From Limnanthes douglasii subsp. nivea (lineage: Eukaryota; Streptophyta; Magnoliopsida; Brassicales; Limnanthaceae), in contig JAUPFV010000004.1 in assembly GCA_036936605.1 (NCBI GenBank), positions 143,450,973 to 143,514,972 of the forward strand: DNA of 64,000 nt. Direction: 5' to 3'. Both the position numbers and the translations under genes were made by a program. A model generated the notes under the pieces. The model was not told where the DNA came from, did no database searches, and saw only the letters and a list, made by a program, of their open reading frames with translations. Positions 31,860 to 43,121 of the stretch are shown one piece after another; positions within the stretch are counted from its first letter, which is position 1, and each line of letters starts with the position of its first letter.

Positions 31860-34010
31860 CTTAAAAAAATGAAGACAAATAAAAAGAAAACGAAGGAATT
31901 CGTTACTCTCTTAACTGGATTAGGTACCAGTCTTAGTGAAAATTTCAAAGATGTACTCCCGGAGTAAATTATTGCACTAAGCCATGCGCAATATGTGTAT
32001 TTTTCAAATTATGATGTGCCTACACTTCAAAGACAATGGGGAATAACTCACTCCATCTCAATTCTCATTTCCGCTATCTGAAAAACTCCTCTAACATGTG
32101 TTGTAGATGACTAATTGTTTATCCAAAGATTCTAAAGTGGAGCTTTCGATTCCCACCTGACCCTTTCATTGTTTAATACTTTAAAATGATCGATTTATGT
32201 TCGATCCAGGCTAGCCCCAACCTTTGGTTCATATTTCTTTTATGTATCATGGATTCAAGGCTTTCAAAAGTGAAACTTTTGATGCAACTATGCATAGCCA
32301 AAACAGGTGTGTCAAAGAATCACTGCCTGCACTTCTACTATATTATTCTGGGAAATGGTTTGAAAATAGTCAACGATCTCCACAAAGATGACAAGACATG
32401 GAAGCATAAATTATTTTTTATAAGTGGGTATTGAGAAATGGGTAGGAGATCTGAACTTATAATCCGCAAAATCTCTCGTTAAAGTGGAAGAACACATGTA
32501 AGTTTTACTTGCTTTTATAATTATTTTGCTAATAGTTTTTATCTAAGTCAATTTACATTTTATATAAATCATAAAACATTTCCAAGAAAACACTAGTGTA
32601 GTATAGGAGACAATTTAAAAACTTAGTGAATAGGCCAAATGGGAATGCTGAAATAAATTTCACCAATGCATTAACCTACTAAACCTTATTCAGAGCAATT
32701 TGTGGAGAATCTCTCTAGAAATAGTTATCGCTCCTGAAAAATGGATCGAACCCCCTAACGCCTCAGATATTGTAAAAAGGTTGGTTGCCTCAAATGATTG
32801 GGTTATTTTTTTGTTAGGAATAGGGCTCCTAACCACAAAGTGAAGAAGAAATCTTGGAGAGAACCATCTAAAGGTAACAAAAAAAAATCGAAGCCTAGCC
32901 CGAAAATGAAAAATAAGAGAAAAGCTTATGAGGTTATAACTCCTGATAATAATCCCCCAAAAGTACTACTCTTGAAGCTTGCAAGAGAAAGAAGACAGTA
33001 CTTCAAAGAAAAAGAAAATTTGCACTGGCAAGAACCTCAAAGAGTCTGCACTTGATCAAGTTGTTAACGTTTCATCCCCTGAATTTACACTGGATGTGGT
33101 CGGACATGATGAAGAAAATAAAGACCATCAATTTTTTGATATTGGGCCTCAATTTGATCAACATGAAAAATCAGTTGAAAATGTCAATAAAAACCAAGAC
33201 CATGTTCAATAAAATAGTTCACTAGTCCATTTGGTGAACAACCCTACACAATAATAATATGAAGAACCATGTTGTTTTTGTACCCTTCCGACGAACTATC
33301 ATTTACGCTTAATAACGTGATTTGACTTATGGCAACTATTGAAAGAAACGCCAAACATCTTAAAATTAATGCCAATAAATTTGTTGATGAGGCCACAACT
33401 ATTCGGGAACAATACAAAGTGGTGGCTAAAGAAGTCATTCAACTTCTACAAGAAACCTTTTCCAACAAATCATGGGCCAAAAGTATTCAAAAAAAATCTC
33501 AATGATCAGTTTCATGCCTTTGAAGAAGACAAAGCTGAATTTGATAATGTCATAATGCGGATAAGACATGAACTGACTACAAAACATAAAAAGTAAATGC
33601 AAGATACACACTCAAACTATGAGGCACTCAACACTTTATATTCAGGAAGCGAAGAAGGAAAAAATAAATCCCTGAGATATATTTAGAAGCTAAGAAAGAT
33701 AAAGCCTCTGATGTCATCACTGTTGTTAACGAATGTGCCAATGATTGTCTCAAGATGTTTAAAATATTGAAAACGAGGCTAAGGGATCTTTAATTATTAA
33801 TATGATAAGAAGTTTTGGAGGCTCAACTTAAAATATTATTGGTACGTGGTTCCTGAAGACGAACATACTTCATCGCCTTATTCTGATGGCCTAAATCAAG
33901 AGACTGTGAAAATGATAGTGTGAATTCGTCGAATAATGAAGATTCAGAGAATGCAAACTCTTCCAACAGCAAGTCAAACAGTTCTTTGAAGGATAACTAA
34001 GACAACTGAA
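31860..34010 (+). pseudogene. E6 antisense ORF (Transposase_28-like, coiled coil, acidic tail)
   Basis: Opposite in direction to E6 pol and just downstream of it, as in Grande/Retand-type Tat elements. Early text reads TKEFVTLLTGLGTSLSENFK and ALSHAQYVYFSNY, parallel to LALKNVQYTYYLESE in the E4 aORF. A Lys-rich basic region (KKKSWREPSKGNKKKSKPSP, 32838-32897), an Asp/His/Gln stretch, a coiled coil (33340-33600) and an acidic Ser/Asn/Glu tail (about 33900-34000) follow. Broken by many stops and frame changes. The domain order is the same as in E4 and E5. Confidence 0.6.
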
Positions 34011-34149
34011 GACAAAAAATTGATTTTACCTTGTTTTATTATGCGTTTTTTTTAGTTTGTGGTTTACCTCAATTTTTTTGTATATGTCATCTCATCTCAT
34101 ATTTTGAATCGGATATCTAAACACCATGTTATCTTTCATTTCACTAATT

Positions 34150-34420
34150 ATATTATTACTCTAAAAATTATCACTTTGAAAAGTGGAACTTCATAGATTA
34201 CTCATTCGAAACACTAGCACTTCAAACAATAGTCACTTTAAAAAATGGTAACCTCGAGTAATAGTCACCTAAAAAATTATTCACTTAAAAAAATATACAG
34301 TAATTTTGAAAAATAGTCACCTAAAAAATAGTCAATTCAAAATATGTAGTCTCCTCGAAAAATAGTCACTTCAAAAAATAGTTAATTCGTAAATTACTGT
34401 GAAACATTCGCAATTTGAAC
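34150..34420. repeat. E6 convergent intergenic tandem repeats
   Basis: Units around AATAGTCACCTCAAAAA, about 17-35 bases long and decayed, lie between the aORF end and the pol 3' end. E4 has clean 34-base units containing CACCTCGAAAATTAGATG in the same place. Confidence 0.65.
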
Positions 34421-34439
34421 CCAATTTAACTAGGCTTTT

Positions 34440-34831
34440 CTATTTTGTATGAAGGAAAACTTTACTAATGATCATATCACCTACCTTTAACTCTCTCCGT
34501 CGAACTTTAGATGCATATATTCTTCTCACCAAAGTCTGATAATGGATTGAATTCGAATGCGCTTTAGTCATATTTTCCTCAATAAAATCAACTTTTCCCT
34601 TCTTCCTTCGTCATTACCTTCCTCTGAATAATTCAATATTTTTTAATATGGAAGAGTAGATTCAACTAGGATCATTGCATCCATCCCAAATACGAAATAA
34701 AAAGGTAATTGATGAGGTGTTGTTTGAAGAGTTGTTCTATAAGCTTATAATACTTGTTGAAGATAACTAGGCCATCTTCGAGCTACTCTCTCTAATTATT
34801 TATTCAAACCATCCAATATAATTCTATTATT
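34440..34831 (-). pseudogene. E6 integrase C-terminal part
   Basis: Minus-strand integrase tail: the AYRTTLQTTPHQLPF block (about 34755-34711), an EENMTKAHSNSIHYQTLVR-like helix and KVRRRELKVGDMI (about 34480-34518). The N-terminal part of the same integrase is at 55384 onward; E5 has inserted between them. Confidence 0.8.
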
Positions 34832-35218
34832 TGATCAGTTCGAATATCGCTGGAAGCATATTATAATGATTCTGATATTATCTGAAGGGAACTTTGGATA
34901 GATCAAATAAAACTCAATAGAAGAATGGTAACTTAAGTGGAAGAATGACTCAGCTATGTGCCTAGCACCTCAATTCTTGGGCATGGGGGCTCGTATGATT
35001 GACCCAAATATAATATCTAAGTCACACGAACCATGGGTCAGAGAAAAACAGTATAAATACCCCAACCAACATCATTAATAGGGGTTCGAGTTTTTCCTAA
35101 GTCATTAAATACAAGCACACACCTTCTTTCTCTCACAACTTCTTACAAAAATACTTAATATCCACCAGCTAAAGGTTTGTTTCCAGTTTTACCCTTGAAT
35201 TAGGTTTTACCACCACCA
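34832..35218 (+). repeat. E5 5' LTR
   Basis: 387 bp, TG...CA ends, TATA box TATAAATA at about 35052-35059. No standard TGG-type primer-binding site is clear just after it; the next bases read AATTAGTGACCACAGTGGG. Confidence 0.9.
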
Positions 35219-35243
35219 AATTAGTGACCACAGTGGGAGCTAG

Positions 35244-37222
35244 ATGTACCTGAATAGTTCTATTCGAAACCTTACTTGTAATACGAATTTTGGAAATCCT
35301 TGGGATATGGATCTTAATATGCAAGAAGTGTTGCCTCATGAAAATGAAGTAATAAGAGAGAAAATTGAGTATGCTACTATGTCTCATGTCAATCACAATA
35401 CTGAGGATAGGCCATCATGCAAGATGAACATGATTAGTTGAGGGCTGAGATTGAAGCTTTGAGAGCTCAAAGGCAGGCTTAAACATTGTTGAAAGAAAAT
35501 TCTGATGCGGGAGGTATATCTACAGATGAGCTTCATATGAACTTGGCCAGATCACTGCACAAAAACAGATGTCTGAGAGATTCTTGTTGAGCCTCTGTGA
35601 TCTCTTTGGATGCCTCTGATACCCTTTGTTCTAAAGCTGAACTTGATAAAAGATAGCGCGATTCTTTCTTAACAGCGGTATTTAACAAACAAAGCGAGAA
35701 TCATCAGTCTCTAAAAGTTCATACTAATTCTAAAAAGGTACATCGAAAAATAAGCAAAAAGTACATCGGATTCTTCTAATATTTCATCCACTACTACTGA
35801 TTTTGATGGGTCTTCTTCATTTAGTAGTAAGCAGGGTCGTCAGAAAAAGAAAATAAGGTTAACCAAAAAACATTCAAGGAAAATGGACAAGAAGGGAAAA
35901 ATGAAAAGAAATAAATATTAGGGAAAAATAAAGGGGTAGGTAGATCAATGTATTGATCATCTACTGAGTGACCAATTTGCTACCTAATCCAAAACAAATA
36001 TATTTGCCCCTCCTAATGAAGATACAGTATTTAGTCGTAACCATAATTGGAGGCAATCACTCTTGTACTAAAAAATACTCTCCGGACATGTACCGAGGAG
36101 GTTTGACAATTCCAAAATGGCGAAGTATGATTGAAGTACATATCTTAATAATTATTTCGAGCAGTTCAAGAAATTTATGATGAATTTTGATGATGATGAC
36201 AAAATTTTATGTCGGGCTTTCTCACAAACTTTCAAAGGAATTCCTTTAAAGTGGTATAATAGTTTACCACATGGATCAATAAAGAACTTTGATATATTCT
36301 GTATGGCATTTCAGAGACAATTCTTGGGGATTAAGGAGCTTATAGGGAATGGTGATACTATCATCCATTGTTCCTAAGAGTCGAATGAATATTTGAAAGA
36401 ATACATCAGCCATTTTGTGAATTTAAAGAACGGGTTGGTTGATTGTTTTGAACAAGTGTCCATTACTTCTCTAATTTAAGGTTTAAATCTGGGTGAATTG
36501 GTTGATTCAGTAACTCGGGAGAAAGCAATGACATGGGGCAGACTATTAAAGTAGGTCGGAAAATAGATTACGGTGTAAGAGACTAAAAAATCTAGAATAC
36601 CACGCCAAAATAGGTCTGCCTCAACAGCGCCAATCCCACAAGCTAGTACTCAATCTCAAGCCACAATTAATTATAGACCTAAAGATTCCAGAGAGGGATC
36701 ATATCAGCCAAGCCAGAATCAACCAAGTCAATCCCAACAATTTAAACCCAAGAGGGGTCCATGGGTTCAAGCTGAATGGTTTGCAGAGCTAGGTGAGAGT
36801 GTGGCTACCATTTATCATAAAACTAAGAATGTTGGCATTTTAGGAGACCATCGTTTATTCAGTCTCCTAAAGAGAATCAAAATACTCGTTTTTTGTAAAT
36901 GCCACTATGATGTGGGTCACGATATCTAAGACTGAATTGCACTAAAACAAGAAGTACAGAATTCAATTGAGATACTGAAGTTGTCATATTTTGTTAAAAA
37001 CAAAGGGGTAGTAGGCAAGTCAATACCAAATCTGATGCAACGAGATGCATCACCAACTGGTAAAGGACAGAGCTTAGGAGCATCTAGACAAAAAGATTTT
37101 ATGGTAATTATGGAAAGGTTTTATGTGGATTCAGAATATTTAGATACTAACTCGGATCAGAATCAGGTTGGGATGATATCAGAAAAGGTTTCTACAGTAT
37201 CCAATATGCGTAACATCTTTTA
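35244..37222 (+). pseudogene. gag: E5 gag
   Basis: Opens near MYLNSSIRNLTCN (35244) or a nearby start. The Retrotrans_gag core is at 36150-36450: MNFDDDDKILCRAFSQTFKG, PLKWYNSLPHGSIKNF and LGIKELIGNGDTII. A Gln/Ser/Pro-rich stretch follows (36600-36780) and the zinc-knuckle motif CKCHYDVGH (36896-36922), whose last Cys is lost. Multiple stops and frame changes. Confidence 0.8.
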
Positions 37223-37229
37223 ATCCCTT

Positions 37230-37865
37230 ACTATTTTTGGGGGAGATACTGTGACTGCACCTTCAGACTACTCAAGAAAAAGACATGTTAATAGCCTAAC
37301 GACTCAGATAGAGGGAAAAATGTCTACACATCTTTATCAAATCCATGCTCCATTCATTGTATTTGATAAAGATGATTTAAAAGACATTGTTCCGCCACAT
37401 AAAGATGTTGTGGTAATATGGGCATCTATTGGAGGCAATGATGTACGAAGAATTTGAATTGATACTGGAAGTTTGGCAAATATATTGTTCCTATCAACTT
37501 ACAAGAAAATAAAATATTCCTCATTTATCCAGCATTCAAATAGGACCATAGTATGGTTTACTATAAGTACGACTGATGTAATTGGGGATTTTGAAGAAGA
37601 TGTTTCGTTGGGCAAAAGACCATTCAAGAAGTTCATAAGGGTTTTGTTTGTAGTAGTTGAATGTCTGACCTCTTACAATGCTATATTTGGAAGGTCTTTG
37701 TTATCCATGATGCATGCAGTAGCTTCTATGGTCCACCAATTTTTAAAATATGTTGTGGGAGGGCAAGTGGGTGTCGTCCGAAGTAGCCAAAAAGTAGCTC
37801 GTGAATTTTATATCTCTGCTCTTGCTTCGAAATCACTAGGAGCGATGAAGGTTAATAAAGAATAA
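37230..37865 (+). pseudogene. E5 aspartic protease
   Basis: SLTIFGGDTV (37224), then HAPFIVFDKDDLKDIVPPH (37345-37401), the active site IDTGSLANILF (37459-37491, catalytic Asp kept, preceded by a stop at 37456), VVECLTSYNAIFGRSLLSMM and QKVAREFYIS. The last frame ends at TAA 37863-37865, 19 residues after the start of the FY pair, the same spacing as in E4 and E6. One of the better preserved domains of E5. Confidence 0.8.
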
Positions 37866-37871
37866 CAATCA
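37863..37871 (+). promoter_or_regulatory. Candidate leaky stop at E5 PR/RT boundary (TAA CAA TCA)
   Basis: TAA is followed by CAATCA, a match to CAR-YYA, and the frame stays open for another 75 codons into the pol linker. Same protein position as in E4, E1 and E6. Confidence 0.5.
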
Positions 37872-39281
37872 TTGGAACCTTCTGCCAGCCAAAACAAGAT
37901 AGATGATCTAAGGGAGGCTCTTAGTGTGGTAATCCCAATTGAAGAAGTAGAAATTCATTCCTTGGCAGAAGGTAAAAGTGTCAGGGTCGGATTTAAACTA
38001 CCTTTAAAGCTAAAAGAAAAATTGTTATTTTTTTATCTAATAATTTACACGTGTTTGCATGGTGCAACGAGGATGTCATTGGAGTGTCAGCTATTGTGAT
38101 TAGTCACAAACTATCTATCTGATCTTATGTTGGGCCAGTGTATAAAAAAATAGCTTTTTCTAGAGAAAAAACTGAAACGATAGTTCAAGAGGTAGGTCGG
38201 TTAACCAAAATGAGGCATATCAAAGAGTGCCACCTAATCTAGTTTTGGTCAGGAAAAATAATGAAAAATAGCGTATCTGCATTGACTTCACAGATCTCAA
38301 TAGAGATTTCCCTAAAGATCATTTCCCATTGCCCTGGATAGATCAGCTAGTGGACTCTACGTGAGAAAACTAATTGTTGTCTTTCATGGATGACTTCTTT
38401 GGGTATAATCAAATACAGATGAATTTGAATAATCAAGATCACACTACTTTAATTACTGACATGAGGGCTCCATTTTTATAAAGTAAAGTCATTTGGTTTG
38501 AAGAATGCTGGAGCTACCTATCGACTACTGGTGAATAAGGCATTTGCTAATCAGATCGGCTGGAATATAGAAGTTTACATCGATGATATGATGGTGAAAA
38601 TACCTAAGGACAAAAATCACATATTAGACCTCCAATAATCGTTTTCTAACTTGGAAGCAATCAACTTGAAGTTAAATCCAGAAATATTTACCTTCAGAGT
38701 CTGATCTGATAAATTTATGGTATATATTATAAGTGAGAAAGAGATTCGGACTGATCTAGATTAGTTAAATGCTTTGTTAGTTATGGATCCACCTCGAAGT
38801 TCCAAATAAATCTAAATATTAACCGGAAGATTGGCTGCATTGAATCGGTTCATTTAAAGATTGACAGACAAATGTGTTCAATTTTTCTAGGTTTTGAGGA
38901 ATGTTAAGGATTTTAACTGGTCTCCTTGTTGTGATCAAGCTTTTCTTGAAATCAAAAAAACATTTGTCTTCACCCAAGACATTGTTCAAGCCAGTACAAG
39001 GAGAAAGGCTTTATATGTATTTGGCATTATCGGAATATGCGGTGAGTGTTGTTTTGGTACAAGAATTGGATAATTATCCTCGGCCGGTTTATTACATAAG
39101 CAAGAGTTTGTTGGAAGCTGAGGAAATATATTTAAAGTTGGAAAATTTAGCCTTAGTATTGGTGATAGCAGCTAGAAAAATGAGGCCTTACTTTCAAGCT
39201 CATTCTATCACAGTTCCAACTTCTTTTCCTCTGAAAAATATATTGCAAAAAGTTGATATATCGGGAAGGATGACTAAATAG
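37872..39281 (+). pseudogene. pol: E5 reverse transcriptase and RNase H region
   Basis: The linker (37872-38099) reads SVRVGFKLPLKLKEKLLFF; RT follows with LVRKNNEK-type text (38247), IDFTDLNRDFPKDHFPLP (38283-38336), FMDDFFGYNQIQMN (38380-38421), EVYIDDMMVK (38570-38599), then RNase H in frame at 38901-39281 with YYISKSLLEAEEIYLKLE and PYFQAHSITVPTSFPL. As in E4 the TDH block of a working RNase H is replaced, which is the Tat pattern. Many stops in the RT part. Confidence 0.85.
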
Positions 39282-39860
39282 TCAGTGGAGCTTGGGGACT
39301 ATGATAGTGACTTTACACCTCAGACTGCAATCAAAGCTCAAGTTGTAGCTGATGTTTTAGTAGAATTTCATTCTAATAGGCCTCATGAAGAAGCTCAAGT
39401 CAGTAAGCTTAAAAAGGAATGGGTAGTCCAAACTGATGGTGGGTCTAGTACGATGGGATGTAGAGCTGGAATTGGTTTAAATTATCCTTATGGTGATACC
39501 ATATACCAAGCTATATGTTTTCGCTTCAAACCATCCAACAATGAGGCAGAATATGAAGCGGCCATAGTTGGGTTAAGGTTAGTTCATATATGTAGGGCTA
39601 AAGAAGCCAACTAATAAGTGATTCCAAATTGCTTATTCATCAGCCTCAAAGGCAATCTGAAGCCAGGAAAGAACACTTGGTAAAATATTTAAAAGTGCTA
39701 AAGGAAGTCATCGTCGGATTTAAATGCGTCAGATATGAGCATGTCCCTAGATCGAAAAATGATATGCTAGATTTTGTAGCCACTATAACATACTCTGAAA
39801 CGTATTCCTGGATTCTTATGCAAGAATATCCTTCTGTAGATGCAACTACAGGAAAAAAAT
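39282..39860 (+). pseudogene. E5 additional RNase H (aRNH)
   Basis: [55 protein letters not shown] and, after a one-base frame change near 39612, KYLKVLKEVIVGFKCVRYEH. The first catalytic Asp and the Glu are kept. Confidence 0.85.
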
Positions 39861-39879
39861 TTGAAGTTGGAGAAAATTT

Positions 39880-41145
39880 GTACGTATGCAATACACTCTC
39901 TAAAGATTTAAGGAATGATATCCAAGAGTTTATTATTAATGGAGTTCTACCTCCATACAAATCTTTGGCTAAGAAAGTGAAATATAAATCTCGTGGTTTC
40001 CTAGTTTTAAGGGGGTTCTTTATAAAAAGTCTTTTAGCATGCCTCTCCTACGTCGTCTCGGATCCAATAAGTCCCAGAGTGCTCTATTGGAATTTTATGA
40101 TGCAGAAGGGTCAGCATATTATGGCTATAAAGTTTTGAATAGAAGAGTCTTACTAGCAGGATATTATTGGCATACCATCATGGCAGATGCTAAATATTTG
40201 GTGATGAGATATGATCCTTTCTAAAGATATGGAAATGTCATTCATGTGCCACCAGTCCCCATGGAATCAATATTTGAGCCTATACTATTTGATAGATATG
40301 GACTTGATCTAGTTGGGCCTCTGCCAATGGCTTCGGGGGGTTGTCGTACAATAATTGTGGCAATAGATTACTTCTCCAAATGGATAGAGGCTGTACTTTT
40401 GTCTGGAACAACCTCTAAGGCAGTCATTAAATTTATTCTCTCCAACATATGATAACGATTTGGAATTTCCAAACGCATCACCACAGATAACGGTTCTCAG
40501 TTTGATAACAAGAATATGGATATGTTTTGTGCATCGAGAAGAATTCAACACCGTTTTTATTCTCCTTTTCATTCTCAGTCCAATGGACAAGTTGAAGTAG
40601 CAAATCAGAAAATTCTTTCATGTTTAAAAAATAATTAGAAACAGCTATTGAGAAATGGCCGAGTTACTTGCAAGAAGTACTATGGGTATACCGGACCACT
40701 CCACATACAGCCACACAAGAGTCTTCATTTTCTTTAGTTTATGGGATGGATGCAATCCCACCTATATAGACTACTTTTCCTTCCTTCAGAGTTCATAATT
40801 ATTCTGAAAGAGAGAATGAGATAGTTATGAGGGCTTAGTTGGATTTAGTTGAAGAAAAGAGGGTGAAGGCACATTTAAAAACTGCACATTATCAAGGGTT
40901 CATGTGGATCAGGTATGCCTCTAAAGTAAAAATAAAATATTTTCAAGTTGGAGATAAAGTGTTGAGAAACGTATTCCTGCACACTAAGGAGAAACAGTTT
41001 GGAAAGTTAGCTCTGAATCGGGAAGGACCATACCGTATTTGAAAGATTTAAGCATGGAACATACAAGCTCCAAGATAAAGAAGGCAACTTATTGAAGTAT
41101 CCTTGGAATGTTGAGCATCTCAGGTTATACTTAGAGTAAGCTTAT
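39880..41145 (+). pseudogene. E5 integrase
   Basis: Zinc region (about 40080-40215), core with [15 protein letters not shown] (about 40298-40342), ITTDNGSQFDN (40478-40510), SNGQVEVANQ (40580-40609), the YRTTPHTATQESSFSLVYGM block, [19 protein letters not shown] (40842-40898) and KVLRNVFLHTKEKQFGKLA. It ends near 41139 after PWNVEHLRLYLE. D, D and E are all readable; frame changes and stops near 40222, 40451 and 40637. Confidence 0.85.
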
Positions 41146-41219
41146 CTTCTAAATATTTACTTTATCTTACTATGATATAAATATTTGAGGGCATAATCTT
41201 TCCTACCCTCGTAGTGTGG

Positions 41220-41650
41220 GGAGGTTTTGGTGAGGTTTCTGGATTTCAATCAATATATTATCCTTTGCTTTTTTAAAAGTTGATGTTTTGGTTGGATTGG
41301 ATGTATTAAAGACTTATTAAAAACCTGATGGATTAAGGCTTATTAAAAGCTTGTTGCCCTCAAATGGATTATCTTTGAGTGGATCAGATGTATTAAAGAC
41401 TTATTAAACACCTGATGGATTAAAGGCTTATTAAACGTTTGTTGTCTTCAAATGAGTGACCTATGTGTGGATCGGATAAATAAAAGGCTTATTAAACGTT
41501 TGGTTCCTTAAAATGAGTAACCTATGTATGGATCAGATAAATCAAAGGTTTATTAAACACTTATTGCATCCAAATAGGTGACCTATGTATGGATCGGATA
41601 AATGTAAGACTGATTAAGTGTTTAATTCCTTTAAATAAAATATTTTTTAA
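41220..41650. repeat. E5 convergent intergenic tandem repeats
   Basis: About six imperfect units of roughly 60-75 bases with GGATCGGATAAAT, GGCTTATTAAACG and AAATGAGTGACCTATGTATG. They lie between the pol end (+) and the aORF end (-). Confidence 0.85.
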
Positions 41651-41929
41651 ACCCATTGATCAGATTTATTATGTTCAAATACCCGGATATTAATGGAAGT
41701 ATAAAAGAAGACAAATAAAAAATACCAAGTAAATGAAAGAATAGATGCCATGAAATACAAATACGATCATAAAAGAATCTGATCCACGTTACAAAATTCC
41801 ATGTAAATGGAAAGGACTATTACGAATTGAGTTTCTAGAAAATCTGATATTAAAACAACAAAATGTCTTGCATACTCCGAGGACTTCGATTCTAAATATC
41901 AACACAGTAAAAATAATTAACCTTAGGGC

Positions 41930-42263
41930 TCGTTCCCTTCGGTTTTCTTCTCAGTATTTCCTTCTTCTTTCTCCTCTTTGTCATCATTTGAGTCCTCATC
42001 AGCTTCATCATCATATTCGGATTCGTCCGAGGTGATGTTGAATTTATCACTTTGTGCCATAGTATGAAAGGGAATTTCTTCATACGGGACAAAACTTTAC
42101 AGTTCCCAAGAGACCGTTTTGGAAACGTTTCATGAAACAAAATGACCATATCCGATTTAAAAGACTCTTCCCTTCGTTCCATGGATTTCACCACCCACTC
42201 AACATATTTTTTCCTTGCAGCGGCTATGTCTTGGTCCTTTGTCTTTTTCAAAGAGGTGATGTC
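41930..42263 (-). pseudogene. E5 antisense ORF, C-terminal piece
   Basis: Minus-strand continuation of the coiled-coil protein from 52170, split by E4: TSLKKTKDQDIAAARKKYVE, then across a frame change the acidic tail SDESEYDDEADEDSNDDKEE ending at a stop near 41930. The tail is like that of the E4 aORF. Confidence 0.75.
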
Positions 42264-42554
42264 TGGTAAGAATAAAAGTTGAGTTGAGAAGATAGAGAAC
42301 ACAAGAATCCACAGAGATAATTTTAGGTAGTGAATATGATCTTTTGCTTCTGATTATTTCATAGGCGTAATCAACCTCCCCAACCTCTTTAAATAGGCCT
42401 AGCAAGTTAGTTACAAGAGCGGTTACATAAAGGATATTTACAGTTCAGTCCCCATATTCCTTATAAGGCTTAATTAAACTCTATATTAATAGAACTTATC
42501 AATTAAGTCCTTACTAATTACATTTACGTCCCTAGAGAATATATTTCCTTATCA
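42264..42554 (-). repeat. E4 3' LTR
   Basis: 291 bp; minus-strand TATA-like TATTTAAA at about 42388-42395. Inner edge marked by the polypurine tract. Confidence 0.95.
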
Positions 42555-42569
42555 GTAGCCCCCCTAGTT
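42555..42569 (-). other. E4 polypurine tract
   Basis: Minus-strand AACTAGGGGGGCTAC directly before the LTR start TGATAAGG; primes plus-strand DNA synthesis. Confidence 0.8.
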
Positions 42570-42950
42570 CTTATACAAACAATTTATAAGAACTATTTAC
42601 TCTTCGAATATTACTCCAAGTGAATAAAACTTCTTTCATCCAGCCCCTTCATTATGATGAAGCCTAATGACTTGCAACCCCACTTCGAATATAAGAATAA
42701 GTGCAAATAGACTCCCCACCACTTCGAATCTACCAACTTGAAATACAACCTTGCCTCTACTTCGAATCTTCTGACTAGAGATATAACTTTACTCATGCTT
42801 CGAATCTTCTGACCCCTACTTGAAAAGTTGACTAGACCCCTCTTGATAGGTCTATGACTCAACACGTTTTCCTCCACGTTTCACATTCCACCCAATGAGA
42901 ACAATTCACTGGTTTTGCCTCTTCAAATTCCCAACGCCATCTTTTTTCAA

Positions 42951-42959
42951 CTATAAATA
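42951..42959 (+). promoter_or_regulatory. TATA box of the E4 antisense ORF
   Basis: CTATAAATA on the plus strand about 165 bases before the aORF ATG (43122). Start of transcription would be near 42985. It lies inside the element, apart from the LTR promoter and facing the other way. Confidence 0.65.
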
Positions 42960-43121
42960 CTTAGCTTCTCCTTCACTGAGAACTTTTTAGGTAAATCACT
43001 TCTTTCCTGAACCATCTCTATCTTGTTCTTCATCAACCTTCATCTTCATCTCCAGCTATCTTCCTTAGTAGCATCATTTTGTTCATTCACAGAAACAACT
43101 CCTCAGATCAGCACCTATTGT